DNA of 64,000 bases from Enterovibrio qingdaonensis. GTDB lineage: Bacteria > Pseudomonadota > Gammaproteobacteria > Enterobacterales > Vibrionaceae. Shown here piece by piece: positions 54,244 through 64,000 of the stretch (the stretch's first letter is position 1; every line of letters starts with the position of its first letter). A program made the position numbers and the translations under genes. The notes below the pieces were generated by a model that was not told where the DNA came from, did not search any database, and saw only the letters and a list, made by a program, of their open reading frames with translations. The stretch is taken from NCBI RefSeq assembly GCF_028683135.1, contig NZ_JAJUBB010000003.1, positions 62,001 through 126,000 of the forward strand. The letters run 5' to 3'.

Positions 54244-54588
54244 ATGGTTGTTGAATCAGATGGGTACGCTGCTCTAATCGAGTACTTTGTTGATAACTTA
54301 TCCGTCTTCTCATCGCAGGATCAGAAAGTGGGCTCTGAGACTATCGATGAGTTGGTTCATGAGCTAGTCGCTAGCGAAATCATGGCAATCTGCGATCAAA
54401 ACAAAGGAATGCCTCAATCCATGAGATTTGAGGTCATGAGTGAAGCAGACAAAATTGTCGCAGATCTCGAAGAGGTATTAAGCTCCGTATGGAACCAAAA
54501 ACCGACGTTTAAGCAAGTTTCTGTGCTCGAGGAGTACATTGGTCTTGTCAAAAACTTGTTTGATGCGGCTGTCTCAGAGTGTGTTTAA
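54244..54588 (+). CDS. DUF3802-like protein
   Basis: This 114-residue acidic helical protein has GGAGAG before the ATG. The N-terminus (MVVESDGYAALIEYFVDNLS) and the C-terminal LEEYIGLVKNLFDAAVSE segment match my memory of the DUF3802 family of Vibrionaceae. No function is known. It is divergent from the hybrid kinase gene and followed by the DTW-domain gene after 93 bases. Confidence 0.7.
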   Translation: MVVESDGYAALIEYFVDNLSVFSSQDQKVGSETIDELVHELVASEIMAICDQNKGMPQSMRFEVMSEADKIVADLEEVLSSVWNQKPTFKQVSVLEEYIGLVKNLFDAAVSECV

Positions 54589-54681
54589 AAACAGCGTTTA
54601 GTTACTCCTACTTCGCATAACGCTTGCACCTTAATCATCCCCGATTACAATGCGTCTTTACATTTTTAGTAGACGCATTTC

Positions 54682-55398
54682 ATGAAACTTCACGCCGTAC
54701 ATCACCTTTATGACAAACGCCTTGCAGCTTCAACGAAGCCTTTTCGAGCGCGTGGCGCAAGTGTTGAACGATGCAAGTTATGCATGTTGGTGAAGCCTCT
54801 TTGTGTCTGTAAAGAAAAAGTGACTTTCGACACGTACTCTGGTTTTTTGCTCGTTATGTATGATGACGAAGTATTAAAGCCGAGCAATACAGGACGGTTA
54901 ATCGCTGATACTGTCAACGATACATTCGCTTATATCTGGTCTCGAACTGAGCCAAATGAAGAAATGCTTGCGTTGGTTCAAGACCCGAAATGGCAACCTT
55001 TTGTTGTTTTCCCTGCTCAATATGCGGAAGAAAATCGTGTTGTGTCTTCAGTGAGTACTCCTGAAGGGAAAAGGCCGTTGTTTATTATGATTGACGGTAC
55101 GTGGAGTGAGGCAAAGAAAATCTTTAGAAAAAGTCCGTGGATGGCTGACTTTCCTGTACTGAGCATTAAGTCAACAGAAAGCTCTCGATATGGTGTGAGA
55201 GAGGCGTCTGGGGAAAGCCAACTTGCAACAGCAGAGGTGGCAGCAAAAGTATTAGCGTTGGCTGGAGACACCGTCGCTAGCGAGTGTTTGGATGCTTGGT
55301 TTGATGTTTTCAGAGAGCACTATCTGACTGGGAAGCGACAGAAAACACTGCCTATTCCCGGTGCGCTTGATCGTTATCGAGAGACGGCCAAGATATAG
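54682..55398 (+). CDS. tapT: DTW-domain tRNA-uridine aminocarboxypropyltransferase (TapT-like)
   Basis: The 238-residue protein shows the DTW-family marks: the zinc-like motif ERCKLCMLVKPLCVCKE near residues 29-45 and DGTWSEAKKIFRKSPW near 137-152. TapT (E. coli YfiP) transfers the aminocarboxypropyl group of S-adenosylmethionine to U47 of tRNA. A second DTW family exists (TuaA type), so the exact tRNA target is uncertain. It is a single cytosolic enzyme gene with no obvious operon partner. Confidence 0.8.
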   Translation: MKLHAVHHLYDKRLAASTKPFRARGASVERCKLCMLVKPLCVCKEKVTFDTYSGFLLVMYDDEVLKPSNTGRLIADTVNDTFAYIWSRTEPNEEMLALVQDPKWQPFVVFPAQYAEENRVVSSVSTPEGKRPLFIMIDGTWSEAKKIFRKSPWMADFPVLSIKSTESSRYGVREASGESQLATAEVAAKVLALAGDTVASECLDAWFDVFREHYLTGKRQKTLPIPGALDRYRETAKI

Positions 55399-55549
55399 TT
55401 TGGTGACATTTTGCGATCTGTGCATCATTTGCGAGGGCGTTAGGCGGATATTCAAAGAGGGACTTTGTCTTGTATCACATTCAATTCCCTCATAAAACGC
55501 GATAATGCGCACATCATAAAATATGCGTTTAGGAACAATGGAGTAAAGG

Positions 55550-56461
55550 ATGTATTACGGCTTTGACGTGGGCGGTACAAAAATTGAGTTTGGTGCGTTT
55601 GACGAAAAACTGGTTCGTCAGGCCACAGAGCGTGTACCAACGCCGGGCGACGACTACCCAAAGCTAATCGAAATCCTCGCGGGTTTGGTGGCAAAATACG
55701 ACAGTCAGTTTGGCTGTGAAGGCACTGTTGGTATTGGTATCCCTGGTATCGAAAAAGCAGAAGATGGCACAGTGCTGACGGTTAACGTTCCTGCAGCGAA
55801 AGGACAAACACTCCGTGCTGATCTGGAAGCAAAGATTGGCCGCAAGGTAGCACTAAACAACGATGCAAACTGTTTTGCACTCTCTGAAGCTTGGGATGAA
55901 GAACTGCAAGATGAGAGTCTGGTTCTTGGTCTGATTCTGGGAACGGGGTTTGGCGGTGGCATCGTTGTTGATGGCACTGTTGTTTCAGGGAAAAATAATG
56001 TGGCTGGTGAACTAGGCCACATGCGTATGCCAATTGATGCGTGGCTTCAGTTGGGTGAAAACGCACCTATTTTTGATTGCGGTTGTGAGAAGAAGGGTTG
56101 TATTGATAATTACCTTTCAGGTCGCGGCTTTGAAATGCTTTATACGCATTTCTATGGTGAAAGTAAAAAAGCGATAGAAATCATCAATGCGTTCTATGAA
56201 GGTGAAGACAACGCAACAAAGTTTGTCGACAACTATATGGAAATGCTTGCGATGGTATTCGGTGGTATGTTTACAGGTATTGACCCAGATGTTGTTGTGT
56301 TGGGCGGTGGCCTTTCCAACTTCGATTATATCTATGAAGAAATGCCAAAACGCGTGCCTAAGTATCTTCTTTCTATTGCAAACCCACCAAAAATCATGAA
56401 AGCCAAACATGGCGATTCTGGTGGTGTTCGCGGTGCAGCGTTTTTAAATATCAAACGTTAA
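55550..56461 (+). CDS. nagK: N-acetylglucosamine kinase (ROK family)
   Basis: This 303-residue sugar kinase has exactly the E. coli NagK length. The ATP site is [18 protein letters not shown] at the N-terminus, the sugar-binding segment is [16 protein letters not shown], then [14 protein letters not shown], the ROK signature GELGHMRMP and the zinc motif [17 protein letters not shown]. It phosphorylates GlcNAc from cell-wall or chitin turnover. AAGG precedes the ATG. No other nag genes are nearby. Confidence 0.94.
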   Translation: MYYGFDVGGTKIEFGAFDEKLVRQATERVPTPGDDYPKLIEILAGLVAKYDSQFGCEGTVGIGIPGIEKAEDGTVLTVNVPAAKGQTLRADLEAKIGRKVALNNDANCFALSEAWDEELQDESLVLGLILGTGFGGGIVVDGTVVSGKNNVAGELGHMRMPIDAWLQLGENAPIFDCGCEKKGCIDNYLSGRGFEMLYTHFYGESKKAIEIINAFYEGEDNATKFVDNYMEMLAMVFGGMFTGIDPDVVVLGGGLSNFDYIYEEMPKRVPKYLLSIANPPKIMKAKHGDSGGVRGAAFLNIKR

Positions 56462-56593
56462 CCAAGATAGAGATGTCAGCGAAGGCATAGCCTTCGCTGA
56501 ATACAGTGCGCGTTGATTGGGGGGTAGGGTTGTTAATAAAGCTTTAAACAAGAAGTAGCAGCCTTAGAGTAGTATCAACTTAGAAAACATCTG

Positions 56594-57922
56594 TTGGTTA
56601 GTTTGAATCAGAATTTTTCTCGAACTGTGTTCGTCTTATTTGTTCTTGCGTTTTTCTCTCTCGCGTCTGTCACTTGGTTTTATGCTGGTGGCGCGCGTTC
56701 AGAATACGTTATATCTCCTTCCGATTATCATTTCCGTTATATTGATGACACTCCCAGTGGAGGAGATACGTTAGGTACGGTGTCAAAGAGTGCCGACGGA
56801 AAAGGCGCAGTGTTGGCGTGTACCTTGGGAGAGAGGTATAAATGGCCTTATTGTGAAATAGCAATAAGCCTCACCAAAAAAGTCCAAAATGGCATCGATC
56901 TGTCCAATTACCATTCCATGGTCATTGAGGCAGCCTATAAAGCACCGGCTCCAGACCAGCGGCTACGTGTTTACCTTCGAAACTACAACGAAGAATACTC
57001 TAATACTCACGATCCTGTTTCATTGAAATTCAATGGCATAGAATATGCGCCTACAGAGACAATGAGCGAGTTTGTTCTCCCTTTAAATTCGTTCCAAGTG
57101 CTGTCATGGTGGATTTCTGACTTGGCGGTTCCTCTCGAACATGCAGGACCTGAGCTCGACAATATTTCTTTGATTGAAATCGCAACGGGGAGTGCACCAA
57201 TCATCGGTGACCACACGCTAACAATAAAAAGTATTCGCTTCGAAGGTTTAATGGTGACGGAGGCTGATTTATTCCGCACGCTAACATTTATGTGGATGAG
57301 TGTGGTGATGATTATTCTGACGGTCAAATATTGGCAAAGCAGAGCGACGTATAGATTAGAGAGGCGTCGTGCTGACAAACTAAAGAAAATCAATTCATCA
57401 CTGAGGCAACAAAGCGAAACCCTTTCGGTACTGGCTACAACGGATGCATTGACGGGGTTAAGAAACCGAACGGAAATATACCCAGTACTTAATAAGCACC
57501 TCAAAGCGGCGAATAAACAGGTCTGTTCGGCATTGTGTTTAGATCTGGATCACTTCAAAGCAGTGAACGATAATTTTGGTCATGACATGGGTGATCAATT
57601 GCTCGTTGCAACAGCCCAGATTTTGCGCGATGCGACATCCACGAACGACATCGTAGTCAGGTGGGGAGGTGAAGAGTTTGTTATTTTCTGCCCGACAAGA
57701 AATCTAGCGCAAGCAACCTTTTTAGCTGAAAAGATTCGTTATTCGTTTGAAAATTTCAATTGGCCACATGGTGAGTCGATGACGTGTAGTGTGGGTGTGG
57801 CTTCAACAACTGACCATAATCTTGCAGAGTTAATTGCTGACGCAGATGATGCGCTTTATCAGGCCAAGCAATCAGGACGTAATCGCGTTGAAGTCCATAT
57901 GGCTGAGCATGTTGGGTCATAA
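56594..57922 (+). CDS. Diguanylate cyclase (GGDEF) with N-terminal sensor region
   Basis: This 442-residue protein has an N-terminal membrane helix (about 10-31), a periplasmic domain of about 200 residues resembling a carbohydrate-binding-like fold, a second helix (about 233-250), a short coiled coil and a GGDEF domain with the intact active site RWGGEEFVIF. The inhibitory I-site RxxD is replaced by STND, so product feedback may be lost. No in-frame ATG is available before the first helix, so TTG at 56594 is the likely start, without a clear ribosome site. It makes cyclic di-GMP. Confidence 0.88.
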   Translation: MVSLNQNFSRTVFVLFVLAFFSLASVTWFYAGGARSEYVISPSDYHFRYIDDTPSGGDTLGTVSKSADGKGAVLACTLGERYKWPYCEIAISLTKKVQNGIDLSNYHSMVIEAAYKAPAPDQRLRVYLRNYNEEYSNTHDPVSLKFNGIEYAPTETMSEFVLPLNSFQVLSWWISDLAVPLEHAGPELDNISLIEIATGSAPIIGDHTLTIKSIRFEGLMVTEADLFRTLTFMWMSVVMIILTVKYWQSRATYRLERRRADKLKKINSSLRQQSETLSVLATTDALTGLRNRTEIYPVLNKHLKAANKQVCSALCLDLDHFKAVNDNFGHDMGDQLLVATAQILRDATSTNDIVVRWGGEEFVIFCPTRNLAQATFLAEKIRYSFENFNWPHGESMTCSVGVASTTDHNLAELIADADDALYQAKQSGRNRVEVHMAEHVGS

Positions 57923-57945
57923 ATAAATAGCAGCAGTAATAAAGA

Positions 57946-57974
57946 AGAAAAGGCAGCGAAAGCTGCCTTTTTTT
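57946..57974. terminator. Bidirectional terminator between GGDEF gene and fabH-like gene
   Basis: AAAAGGCAGC-GAAA-GCTGCCTTTT is a perfect ten-base stem with a stable GAAA tetraloop and a seven-base T-run on the plus strand. It ends at the stop codon of the fabH-like gene. Confidence 0.92.
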
Positions 57975-59055
57975 ATTTGTTCGCGTTCTCGTTGCAGTGC
58001 CTGACGGCATCCTCAAGAAGCTCTAGTGCGGTTTTACCCACTTCCGGTAGTTCAGCGTCAGTCGTGGAAATTGGCGTTGTACGTGACCCCCAACGGATAA
58101 TACCAGCACCCCAAGTCAGACCTGCACCGAATGCGGCTAGTAGCAGTGTGCTGTTTGGTTTTACCGCACCTTCTTCGACGGCTTCACAAAGGGCGATAGG
58201 GATCGTGGCAGCAGATGTATTTCCGTATTTGTGAATATTGATGAAGGCTTTATCAAGCGGAATTTTTGCATGATCACACAACGCTTCAATAATGCGTTTA
58301 TTGGCTTGGTGAGGAACAACAAGGTCAATATCTTCTGGTGTCATGTTTGAGCGCGTTAACACAGATCCCGCGGCAGAGCCCATACCTTTGACTGCGCGCT
58401 TAAAGATTTCTCTGCCAACGAAATTGAAATCAAAATAGCCATTGTCTTGATCAAAGCGTGCCATTGCGGTGCCGAATTTCGGAACAGCAAGTACGTCGCG
58501 GCCTTCAGCGTCACAGCCCAATTTGGCTTCAAGCAAACCAACTGTTTCTTCTGAACGACTAACGACAACAGCTCCCGCGCCATCACCAAATAACACGGCT
58601 GTGTCTCTTTTGCTCCAGTCCAAGTACCAACTTAGTCGCTCAGCACCAATAACAACAGCATGTTGATAGGCGCCCGCTTGAATCATGCGAGTTGCCGTTT
58701 CTAAAGCGTAAAGGAAGCCCGTACATGCTGCGTTCAAGTCAAATGCTGCAGCGTTCACAGCACCCAGTTCAAGTTGAACCTTGGATGCAATATTCGGAAT
58801 AAGAGTGTCTGGAGAGCAGGTCGCAACAATAACAAGATTAACATCTTCTGGGTTAACACCTGCAGCGGCCAATGCTCGCTTTGCAGCAACGGTAGACATA
58901 TCAGAGGTATTTACATGGCTTATCCTCCTTGCCTTTATGCCCGTTCGGCTAGAAATCCATTCATCAGAGGTTTCAATAATAGTACTGAGGTCGTCATTAG
59001 TTAATTCAGCTGGTGGTAGGCATTTTCCCCAGCCAGTAATTTCTGCGTATGGCAT
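57973..59055 (-). CDS. 3-oxoacyl-ACP synthase III family protein (FabH-type)
   Basis: The 360-residue thiolase-fold enzyme has the FabH catalytic triad: C111 in [13 protein letters not shown], His in [14 protein letters not shown] and Asn in [14 protein letters not shown]. FabH starts fatty-acid synthesis from acetyl-CoA and malonyl-ACP. This copy is isolated, not next to plsX/fabD, and is longer than the usual 317 residues by a C-terminal tail of about 30. It is therefore probably the second FabH of vibrios rather than the primary one. The ATG has AAGAG upstream. Confidence 0.9.
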   Translation of the reverse strand: MPYAEITGWGKCLPPAELTNDDLSTIIETSDEWISSRTGIKARRISHVNTSDMSTVAAKRALAAAGVNPEDVNLVIVATCSPDTLIPNIASKVQLELGAVNAAAFDLNAACTGFLYALETATRMIQAGAYQHAVVIGAERLSWYLDWSKRDTAVLFGDGAGAVVVSRSEETVGLLEAKLGCDAEGRDVLAVPKFGTAMARFDQDNGYFDFNFVGREIFKRAVKGMGSAAGSVLTRSNMTPEDIDLVVPHQANKRIIEALCDHAKIPLDKAFINIHKYGNTSAATIPIALCEAVEEGAVKPNSTLLLAAFGAGLTWGAGIIRWGSRTTPISTTDAELPEVGKTALELLEDAVRHCNENANK

Positions 59056-59255
59056 GAGCTTCTCTTATCGTTGTTATTGAAAATTTAGTGTACCCGTGAA
59101 ACAGGTATGAAACAAACGATGAGGCCATGTATCTAACTTTGCTCAAAAAAATTAACGAGGGATAATTTCGTTTAAAACAGAAATGATCAAACAAAAAGGA
59201 TAGCCGTTGCGAGAAGGACAATAGTGAAGTCGTTAGCGGATTATAAAGGCAAGAT

Positions 59256-59287
59256 AAAGCCGCATAACCAATGAGGCATGCGGCTTT
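59256..59287 (-). terminator. Terminator after the SLC13-type transporter gene
   Basis: AAAGCCGCAT at 59256-59265 pairs perfectly with ATGCGGCTTT at 59278-59287 around a 12-base loop, followed by a short T-rich stretch on the minus strand. Confidence 0.75.
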
Positions 59288-59302
59288 AGTTTCAGCGGAT
59301 GT

Positions 59303-60673
59303 TTACCAGAAGATCCATGCAAACATCGACAGAACTACGATTGCAAGTGCGTTTAGGTAAAAGCCTGCTCGCATCATTTCTGATTGCTGAATATGACCTG
59401 AGCCAAACACAATGGCGTTTGGTGGTGTGGCGACTGGCAACATAAAGGCACAAGATGCCGCAACAGCAATTAGTGCTGATAGCACGACAGGAGATACGCC
59501 TAATGCTTCTGCAACTGTGGCAAATACAGGTACTAACAACGCAGCACTTGCTGTGTTACTTGCAAACTCGGTAAGGAAGACAACGAACGCAACAACAGTT
59601 AGCAGTGTAAAGAAGATACCAGCAGAGGACAGAAATGTACTTAGAGATTCGGCAAGGAAAACGCTCGTACCCGTCGCTTTCAGTACATTGCTAAGACATA
59701 GGCCACCACCAAAGAGCAACAGAACACCCCAATCGGTCGTCTTTTCTATGTCTTTCCATTTAACAACGCGTGTAGCACCTAGCAAAACAATGGCGGAGAG
59801 AGCAACCAGCGAGTCAAATTTACTGAGTCCACCCAGCATTTGGTTTATAGGCTTACTGAAGATCCAACAAAATACAGTGAACGCGAAAATCGCAAGCGTA
59901 AGGCGTCTTTCGTTTGTCCATTCGATGGGCTTGTGGTCAAGCTCGAAGGTATGGTTAAGGTTTGGCTTGGTGATGAAATACAAAAGTGCAACGGCCAACG
60001 GCATTAGCGTGATAGTAATAGGAAGTCCTAAGGCCATCCATTCGGCAAAATTAAGCCCCGTTTCAGCCGCAGCAATCGCATTTGGAGGGCTGCCAACTAT
60101 AGTGGCAATCCCGCCGATGCTGGCACAATAGGCGACACCAAGTAAAACAAAAACGTAGGTTCCGCGTTCTGATTTAGCATTTACCTTACTTAGCACACCC
60201 AGCACGAGTGGTAGCATCATTGCCGTGGTTGCGGTATTCGAAATCCACATGGATAAACCTGCTGTCACGCCAAATAGCATAAAGACAGCGACGCTCATTT
60301 TTCCTTTCGCGACGACGAGAACTTTATCAGCAATCGCTTGATCGAGCTTTTGTACGTGCAATGCAGCTGCAAGTGCAAAGCCACCAAGGAAAAGAAAAAT
60401 GATTGGATTTGCAAAATTGGCCAATGCAGCTGGCGTTTTAAATACGCCGAGACCAACCGCAATCAAAGGAACAAGCAATGCTGTGATGCTGACGTGCAAT
60501 GCTTCGGTAAGCCAAAGTATGGCGATAAAAACCAGTAGGCTTAGTCCGATGACGACGTCATTTTCATAAGGTAAGAAATTGTAGAGTAGGGTAAAGAGTA
60601 TTATGTCGGCGATAAGAATCAGGCTATTTCGATTCAACAGCCAATCTCGAACCGCAAGAGTTAGTGCTGTCAT
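59303..60673 (-). CDS. SLC13/DASS-family sodium-anion symporter
   Basis: This 456-residue inner-membrane protein has about eleven to twelve helices. DASS features are [18 protein letters not shown] (first SNT motif), [15 protein letters not shown] and, in the second half, [20 protein letters not shown] with [19 protein letters not shown]. These carriers import dicarboxylates such as succinate or malate with sodium. GAGGAAG lies before the ATG. The nearby NAD-malic enzyme would fit malate use, although it is a separate transcription unit. Confidence 0.9.
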   Translation of the reverse strand: MTALTLAVRDWLLNRNSLILIADIILFTLLYNFLPYENDVVIGLSLLVFIAILWLTEALHVSITALLVPLIAVGLGVFKTPAALANFANPIIFLFLGGFALAAALHVQKLDQAIADKVLVVAKGKMSVAVFMLFGVTAGLSMWISNTATTAMMLPLVLGVLSKVNAKSERGTYVFVLLGVAYCASIGGIATIVGSPPNAIAAAETGLNFAEWMALGLPITITLMPLAVALLYFITKPNLNHTFELDHKPIEWTNERRLTLAIFAFTVFCWIFSKPINQMLGGLSKFDSLVALSAIVLLGATRVVKWKDIEKTTDWGVLLLFGGGLCLSNVLKATGTSVFLAESLSTFLSSAGIFFTLLTVVAFVVFLTEFASNTASAALLVPVFATVAEALGVSPVVLSALIAVAASCAFMLPVATPPNAIVFGSGHIQQSEMMRAGFYLNALAIVVLSMFAWIFW

Positions 60674-60831
60674 AGTGACTTCCTCAAAAAGTGTAGGGTA
60701 TGGTTTTCGTTAATTATTTGTTTAACGTCGAGGGGTATTATTGCGGTTATTTGTTAATTGAAAATGGCGAAAACGCACAATATTAACGGTGTGTTACATG
60801 AATGTTTTGAATTGAGATGTGTCATTTTTTA

Positions 60832-60853
60832 AATGGGTGTAAAACCACCCATT
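60832..60853 (-). terminator. Probable terminator after sanA
   Basis: AATGGGTG pairs perfectly with CACCCATT around a six-base loop (TAAAAC), 57 bases after the sanA stop. The T-run is short (TTT), so confidence is moderate. Confidence 0.6.
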
Positions 60854-60909
60854 ATTTATAGTGACGACAGCGAAGCTGTCTTTATTTGGCTCGATAAATC
60901 GCGTTGTGA

Positions 60910-61587
60910 CTAGTCTATTTGTGGATCTTGTGCGGTGTTTACTGGCTCAACGAGGATTGATTCTTTTGGTCCCAGAAACTTTGGTTGCTTGTTTAAAACG
61001 TAAATATCCAGCACGGCTTTGACACGAGCGAGTGTCTCTCTGGCTCGAATTTTCAAACCTGATAATCCAGAAGGGCTAGGAACGGCCAAGCAGATTGCAT
61101 CAATATTGTAGAAATCAGCAATGAACAGTGCGCGTTCGCAATGGAACGCCTGTGTAACGAGTGTGAATTCGTCGGCATCAAATACACGTTTGGCACGAAT
61201 GATGGAATCGAGCGTACGAAAACCGGCATAGTCGAGAAAAATACGATCCTCGGGAATGCCAGCTTGAAGCATGTCGCGTTTCATTGTCCACGGTTCGTTG
61301 TAAGAACGATGTGCATTGTCACCACTTAGGAGTAACACGTCGACTTTGTTTTCCTGATAGAGACGCTGAGCAGCTTCAATTCGATAGGTGTAATAGGGGT
61401 TTCGTGTTCTACCAATGTATTTACTTGTACCCAGTACCAAGCCGATATGGCGTTGAGGGATTTGATCGATAGACGTATAGATGCGATCGGATGCTTTTAT
61501 CGTGACCCACAAGTCCATCCCCACAATGGTGGTGATTGAAAGGATGAGAAAAGCACAGATGGCTATTAAAACTTTTCGCAATGACAT
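60910..61587 (-). CDS. sanA: SanA-like DUF218 envelope protein
   Basis: This 225-residue protein has an N-terminal membrane anchor (about 6-28) and a periplasmic DUF218 domain. It closely follows E. coli SanA: VGLDRW-like opening, GLVLGTSKYIGRTRNPYYTYRIEAA, LLLSGDNAHRSYNEPWTMKRDM, FLDYAGFRTLDSIIRAKRVF and VTQAFHCERALFIA. SanA supports the outer-membrane barrier, with vancomycin sensitivity at high temperature when lost. The start at 61587 aligns with E. coli SanA; 22 upstream in-frame codons are rejected. Confidence 0.9.
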   Translation of the reverse strand: MSLRKVLIAICAFLILSITTIVGMDLWVTIKASDRIYTSIDQIPQRHIGLVLGTSKYIGRTRNPYYTYRIEAAQRLYQENKVDVLLLSGDNAHRSYNEPWTMKRDMLQAGIPEDRIFLDYAGFRTLDSIIRAKRVFDADEFTLVTQAFHCERALFIADFYNIDAICLAVPSPSGLSGLKIRARETLARVKAVLDIYVLNKQPKFLGPKESILVEPVNTAQDPQID

Positions 61588-61651
61588 CTCAACAAGAAAG
61601 GCATTAAAATTGCGGAGAACCAGCAGGTTATACGAAAATGAACGAAATAAC

Positions 61652-61688
61652 AAAAAGAACCTCCGCCCATTTTATAAAGCGGAGGTTC
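61652..61688 (-). terminator. Terminator of the malic enzyme gene
   Basis: GAACCTCCGC at 61657-61666 pairs perfectly with GCGGAGGTTC at 61679-61688. A TTTTTG run follows on the minus strand. Confidence 0.88.
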
Positions 61689-61711
61689 AGTATGCTATCC
61701 GAACTGATAGG

Positions 61712-63403
61712 TTAGAAGGACGTACGCTTATATTGACGGTACTTAGGTTGCCAGAAGATCGCGTCAATACGTTCTAGGAGAGCATCCTCAGTCAATTCAA
61801 GTGCCACACCCTGTTCAATAGCCTTCTTGGCAACGGCTAACGCAATGTGTCGAGAAACGTTTTGGATCTCTTCCAGTGCAGGCAGAAGCGGACCACGGCC
61901 AAATTTGGCGAGAGGTGAACACTCAGCAAGCGCACGGCTTGATTCCATTAGCATTTCATTGGTGACGCGTTTCGCTTCCACCGCCAATACACCTAATCCA
62001 ATACCTGGGAAGATGTAACTGTTGTTACATTGTGCGATGGTGAACGTCTTACCACCGTCAAGTACGACTGGCTCAAACGGGCTACCCGTTGCTACCAAAG
62101 CGTCACCGTTGGTCCAGCGCAGAATGTCAAACGGCGTGGCTTCTACACGACTTGTCGGGTTAGAAAGCGGGAATACGATTGGGCGTTCACAATGCGAGTG
62201 CATAGCTTTAATGATTTCTTCGCTGAAAAGACCCGGCGCACCAGATACACCGATCAACACGGTCGGTTTAGCGTTGTTGACCACGTCTAGCAGTGAAATG
62301 TTTTGGTCAGCCAGTTCCCAGTTTTTGATGCTTTTTGATTTCTGTACCAGCTTTTGTTGGAAATCTAACAAGTTTGGCATTGCATCGATCAGCAAGCCCC
62401 AGCGGTCGACCATAAATACGCGTGCACGGGCTTCTGCGTCACTAATTCCTTCCGCAACCATCTGCGCAATAATTGCTTCAGCGATACCACAGCCCGCTGA
62501 GCCTGCACCAAGGAAAGTGATGCGTTGTTCAGAAAGTTTTGTGCCGGCCGCTTTGCATGCCGCTATCAATGAACCAACGGTGACCGCAGCAGTACCTTGG
62601 ATATCGTCGTTAAAACAACATACGCGGTCTTTGTAGCGCTCAAGGATTGGCATTGCGTTCTTCTGTGCGAAGTCTTCGAATTGGATCAACGCATCTGGCC
62701 AGCGACGTTGCACTGCTTGAATAAACTCTTCGATGAAATCGTCATATTCTGGGCCAGAAATACGCGTATGGCGCCAACCCATGTACATAGGGTCCGATAG
62801 ACGTTGAGGGTTGTTGGTGCCAACATCGAGTACGATTGGAAGCGTATACGCTGGGCTGATGCCGCCACATGCGGTGTATAGCGACAGTTTACCGATTGGA
62901 ATGCCCATACCACCAATGCCCTGATCGCCAAGACCAAGAATGCGCTCACCGTCTGTAACAACGATGACTTTTACGTTGTGGCGAGATGCATTGTTTAACA
63001 TCTCATCAATACGGAAACGGTTTGGGTAGGAAATAAACAGACCACGACCACGGCGGTAAATTTCAGAAAAGTTTTCACATGCAGCACCGACAGTCGGTGT
63101 ATAGATGATTGGCATCATCTCTGTGATGTGGTTATTCACCAGTCGATAAAACAGTGTCTCGTTAGTATCTTGAATATTTCTGAGGTAAATGTGCTTGTCC
63201 ATGTCATTGTCGAAGCGCATGTACTGCTTGTATGCACGTTCTGCCTGTTCTTCGATTGACTCAATCGCTTCAGGCAGCAGACCCTCAAGGTTAAAAAACA
63301 TGCGCTCTTCAACGGAGAAGGCACTGCCTTTATTCAATAGAGGGGTTTCAAGTAAAGCGGGCCCTGCGTAAGGGAGATATAGCGGACGTTTTTGATTATG
63401 CAT
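61712..63403 (-). CDS. maeA: NAD-dependent malic enzyme
   Basis: The 563-residue enzyme oxidatively decarboxylates malate to pyruvate, making NADH. It matches E. coli MaeA (SfcA): [43 protein letters not shown] with the catalytic Tyr, [57 protein letters not shown] and [13 protein letters not shown] for NAD binding. The ATG at 63403 gives the right N-terminus; a TTG upstream is rejected. Inverted repeats in the upstream region may be operators. Confidence 0.95.
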   Translation of the reverse strand: MHNQKRPLYLPYAGPALLETPLLNKGSAFSVEERMFFNLEGLLPEAIESIEEQAERAYKQYMRFDNDMDKHIYLRNIQDTNETLFYRLVNNHITEMMPIIYTPTVGAACENFSEIYRRGRGLFISYPNRFRIDEMLNNASRHNVKVIVVTDGERILGLGDQGIGGMGIPIGKLSLYTACGGISPAYTLPIVLDVGTNNPQRLSDPMYMGWRHTRISGPEYDDFIEEFIQAVQRRWPDALIQFEDFAQKNAMPILERYKDRVCCFNDDIQGTAAVTVGSLIAACKAAGTKLSEQRITFLGAGSAGCGIAEAIIAQMVAEGISDAEARARVFMVDRWGLLIDAMPNLLDFQQKLVQKSKSIKNWELADQNISLLDVVNNAKPTVLIGVSGAPGLFSEEIIKAMHSHCERPIVFPLSNPTSRVEATPFDILRWTNGDALVATGSPFEPVVLDGGKTFTIAQCNNSYIFPGIGLGVLAVEAKRVTNEMLMESSRALAECSPLAKFGRGPLLPALEEIQNVSRHIALAVAKKAIEQGVALELTEDALLERIDAIFWQPKYRQYKRTSF

Positions 63404-63820
63404 GGATGACAGCAACTCAATCTAATTCAGTTCAATGGACGGGCAAATACAATTCAATATTAACATGGGAGAATTGCACTAAGAGTGTAGTGTTGTTGGG
63501 CTTAGGGATTCAAGGTGAAAATGGTATTAAAACCCTAGGCTTGTCAAAATAGTGATGTTACCCAATATTGACGGGTGGATTACGACACATTTGTACAAAA
63601 TACAAATTTATTATTAACGTGGTTTTAAATATAACCCTAAGAAATAATTGTGAATTTTGTTGCGTAATGCGATGAGATTTAAACGTATGTGATCCTATAC
63701 GTTTTCCGTTTATTTACGCGCAAATCAGCAATGAAATCGCGCGTGTTCAGGTAGTTTGGGTATAACCATGAATATTCGTTTAGACTAAGCCAATCTGACT
63801 TCATCTGTATTTACGTAGTA
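63404..63820. promoter_or_regulatory. 417-base divergent region with two perfect inverted repeats
   Basis: This AT-rich spacer lies between maeA (minus) and a helicase gene (plus). ATTTGTA-CAAAA-TACAAAT lies at 63589-63607, and AAACGTAT-GTGATCCT-ATACGTTT at 63681-63704. Both have perfect arms of seven and eight bases and could be operators for either gene. No small gene with a ribosome site was found. Confidence 0.5.
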
Positions 63821-64000
63821 ATGATAACACCAACCCCGATAACGCTTCCTATTGATGCGCTTAAAAGCGACGTCGAAAAGGTAATAAAAAAGAATAATAT
63901 CATCGTCCAAGCGGATACAGGAACGGGAAAATCCACAAGACTCCCAGTGTGGGCAATGGCTCTGGGGAAAGTCCTCGTTGTTGAGCCAAGACGTGTTGCT
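63821..64000 (+). CDS. DEAH-box helicase, N-terminal fragment (HrpB/HrpA-like)
   Basis: The first 60 codons of a gene cut by the window end. They contain the Walker A motif QADTGTGKSTRLPVWA and the following strand VLVVEPRRVA (motif Ia), the order seen in HrpA/HrpB-type DEAH helicases. The motif starts only about 33 residues from the N-terminus, as in HrpB. Too little is present to separate HrpB from other DEAH helicases. Confidence 0.75.
   Translation, partial: MITPTPITLPIDALKSDVEKVIKKNNIIVQADTGTGKSTRLPVWAMALGKVLVVEPRRVA

Overview
The window reads as chromosomal DNA of a marine gammaproteobacterium of the family Vibrionaceae, most likely a Vibrio/Enterovibrio/Grimontia-type organism. The reasons are the neighbour order rplY-radD-rsuA-bcr, several small families I know mainly from vibrios (DUF2913-, DUF3334- and DUF3802-like proteins), the strong similarity of PolB, NagK, RsuA, SanA and MaeA to their enterobacterial and vibrio counterparts, and many TRAP transporters and signalling proteins. 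No rRNA, tRNA, CRISPR array, prophage or insertion sequence was seen. The first and last genes are cut by the window ends.

Left part (1-9700): a catabolic locus with a GMC oxidoreductase, a LysR regulator, a complete TRAP transporter (DctP, DctQ, DctM) and an NAD(P)-dependent aldehyde dehydrogenase. It suggests uptake of a small organic acid or alcohol-derived compound and its stepwise oxidation. An M32 carboxypeptidase and a gamma-glutamylcyclotransferase-like protein follow.

9700-13750: an OmpA-like outer membrane protein, a DUF2786 protein, an EamA-family exporter and an orphan periplasmic sugar-binding protein. 13846-23736 is a compact, complete glucuronate pathway. A second TRAP system imports the uronate, UxaC isomerises it, UxuB reduces it, UxuA dehydrates it, and KdgK plus Eda turn KDG into pyruvate and glyceraldehyde-3-phosphate. 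A UxuR-type GntR regulator lies in the middle, and TTGGT-ACCAA palindromes that fit its family are present at both control regions.

23827-30104: a fructose/ribose-type ABC importer (FrcBCA-like), then a hybrid histidine kinase and an OmpR-type response regulator. 30245-39736 is housekeeping: DNA polymerase II, a DUF1289 protein, ribosomal protein L25, RadD, an acetyltransferase, RsuA, a Bcr/CflA drug exporter and a DUF2913-like protein.

39753-47634: an epimerase-like protein, an ABC export operon ending in an AttH/CrtC lipocalin-like protein, an aldo/keto reductase, and two small lipoproteins that share a cysteine-containing repeat. 47692-48712 holds a nickel superoxide dismutase (sodN), its S26-type maturation protease (sodX) and, just upstream, a small His-rich membrane-protein gene interrupted by an in-frame TAG. 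That broken gene is absent from simple ORF calls and is the most unusual observation here.

48733-64000: two unrecognised small proteins, a CheX-like DUF3334 protein, a large hybrid kinase with an HPt domain, a DUF3802-like protein, a DTW-domain tRNA-modifying enzyme, N-acetylglucosamine kinase, a diguanylate cyclase, an extra FabH-type ketoacyl-ACP synthase, an SLC13-family anion transporter, SanA, NAD-malic enzyme and the start of a DEAH-box helicase. Genes are densely packed, and many convergent pairs share a clear bidirectional terminator.
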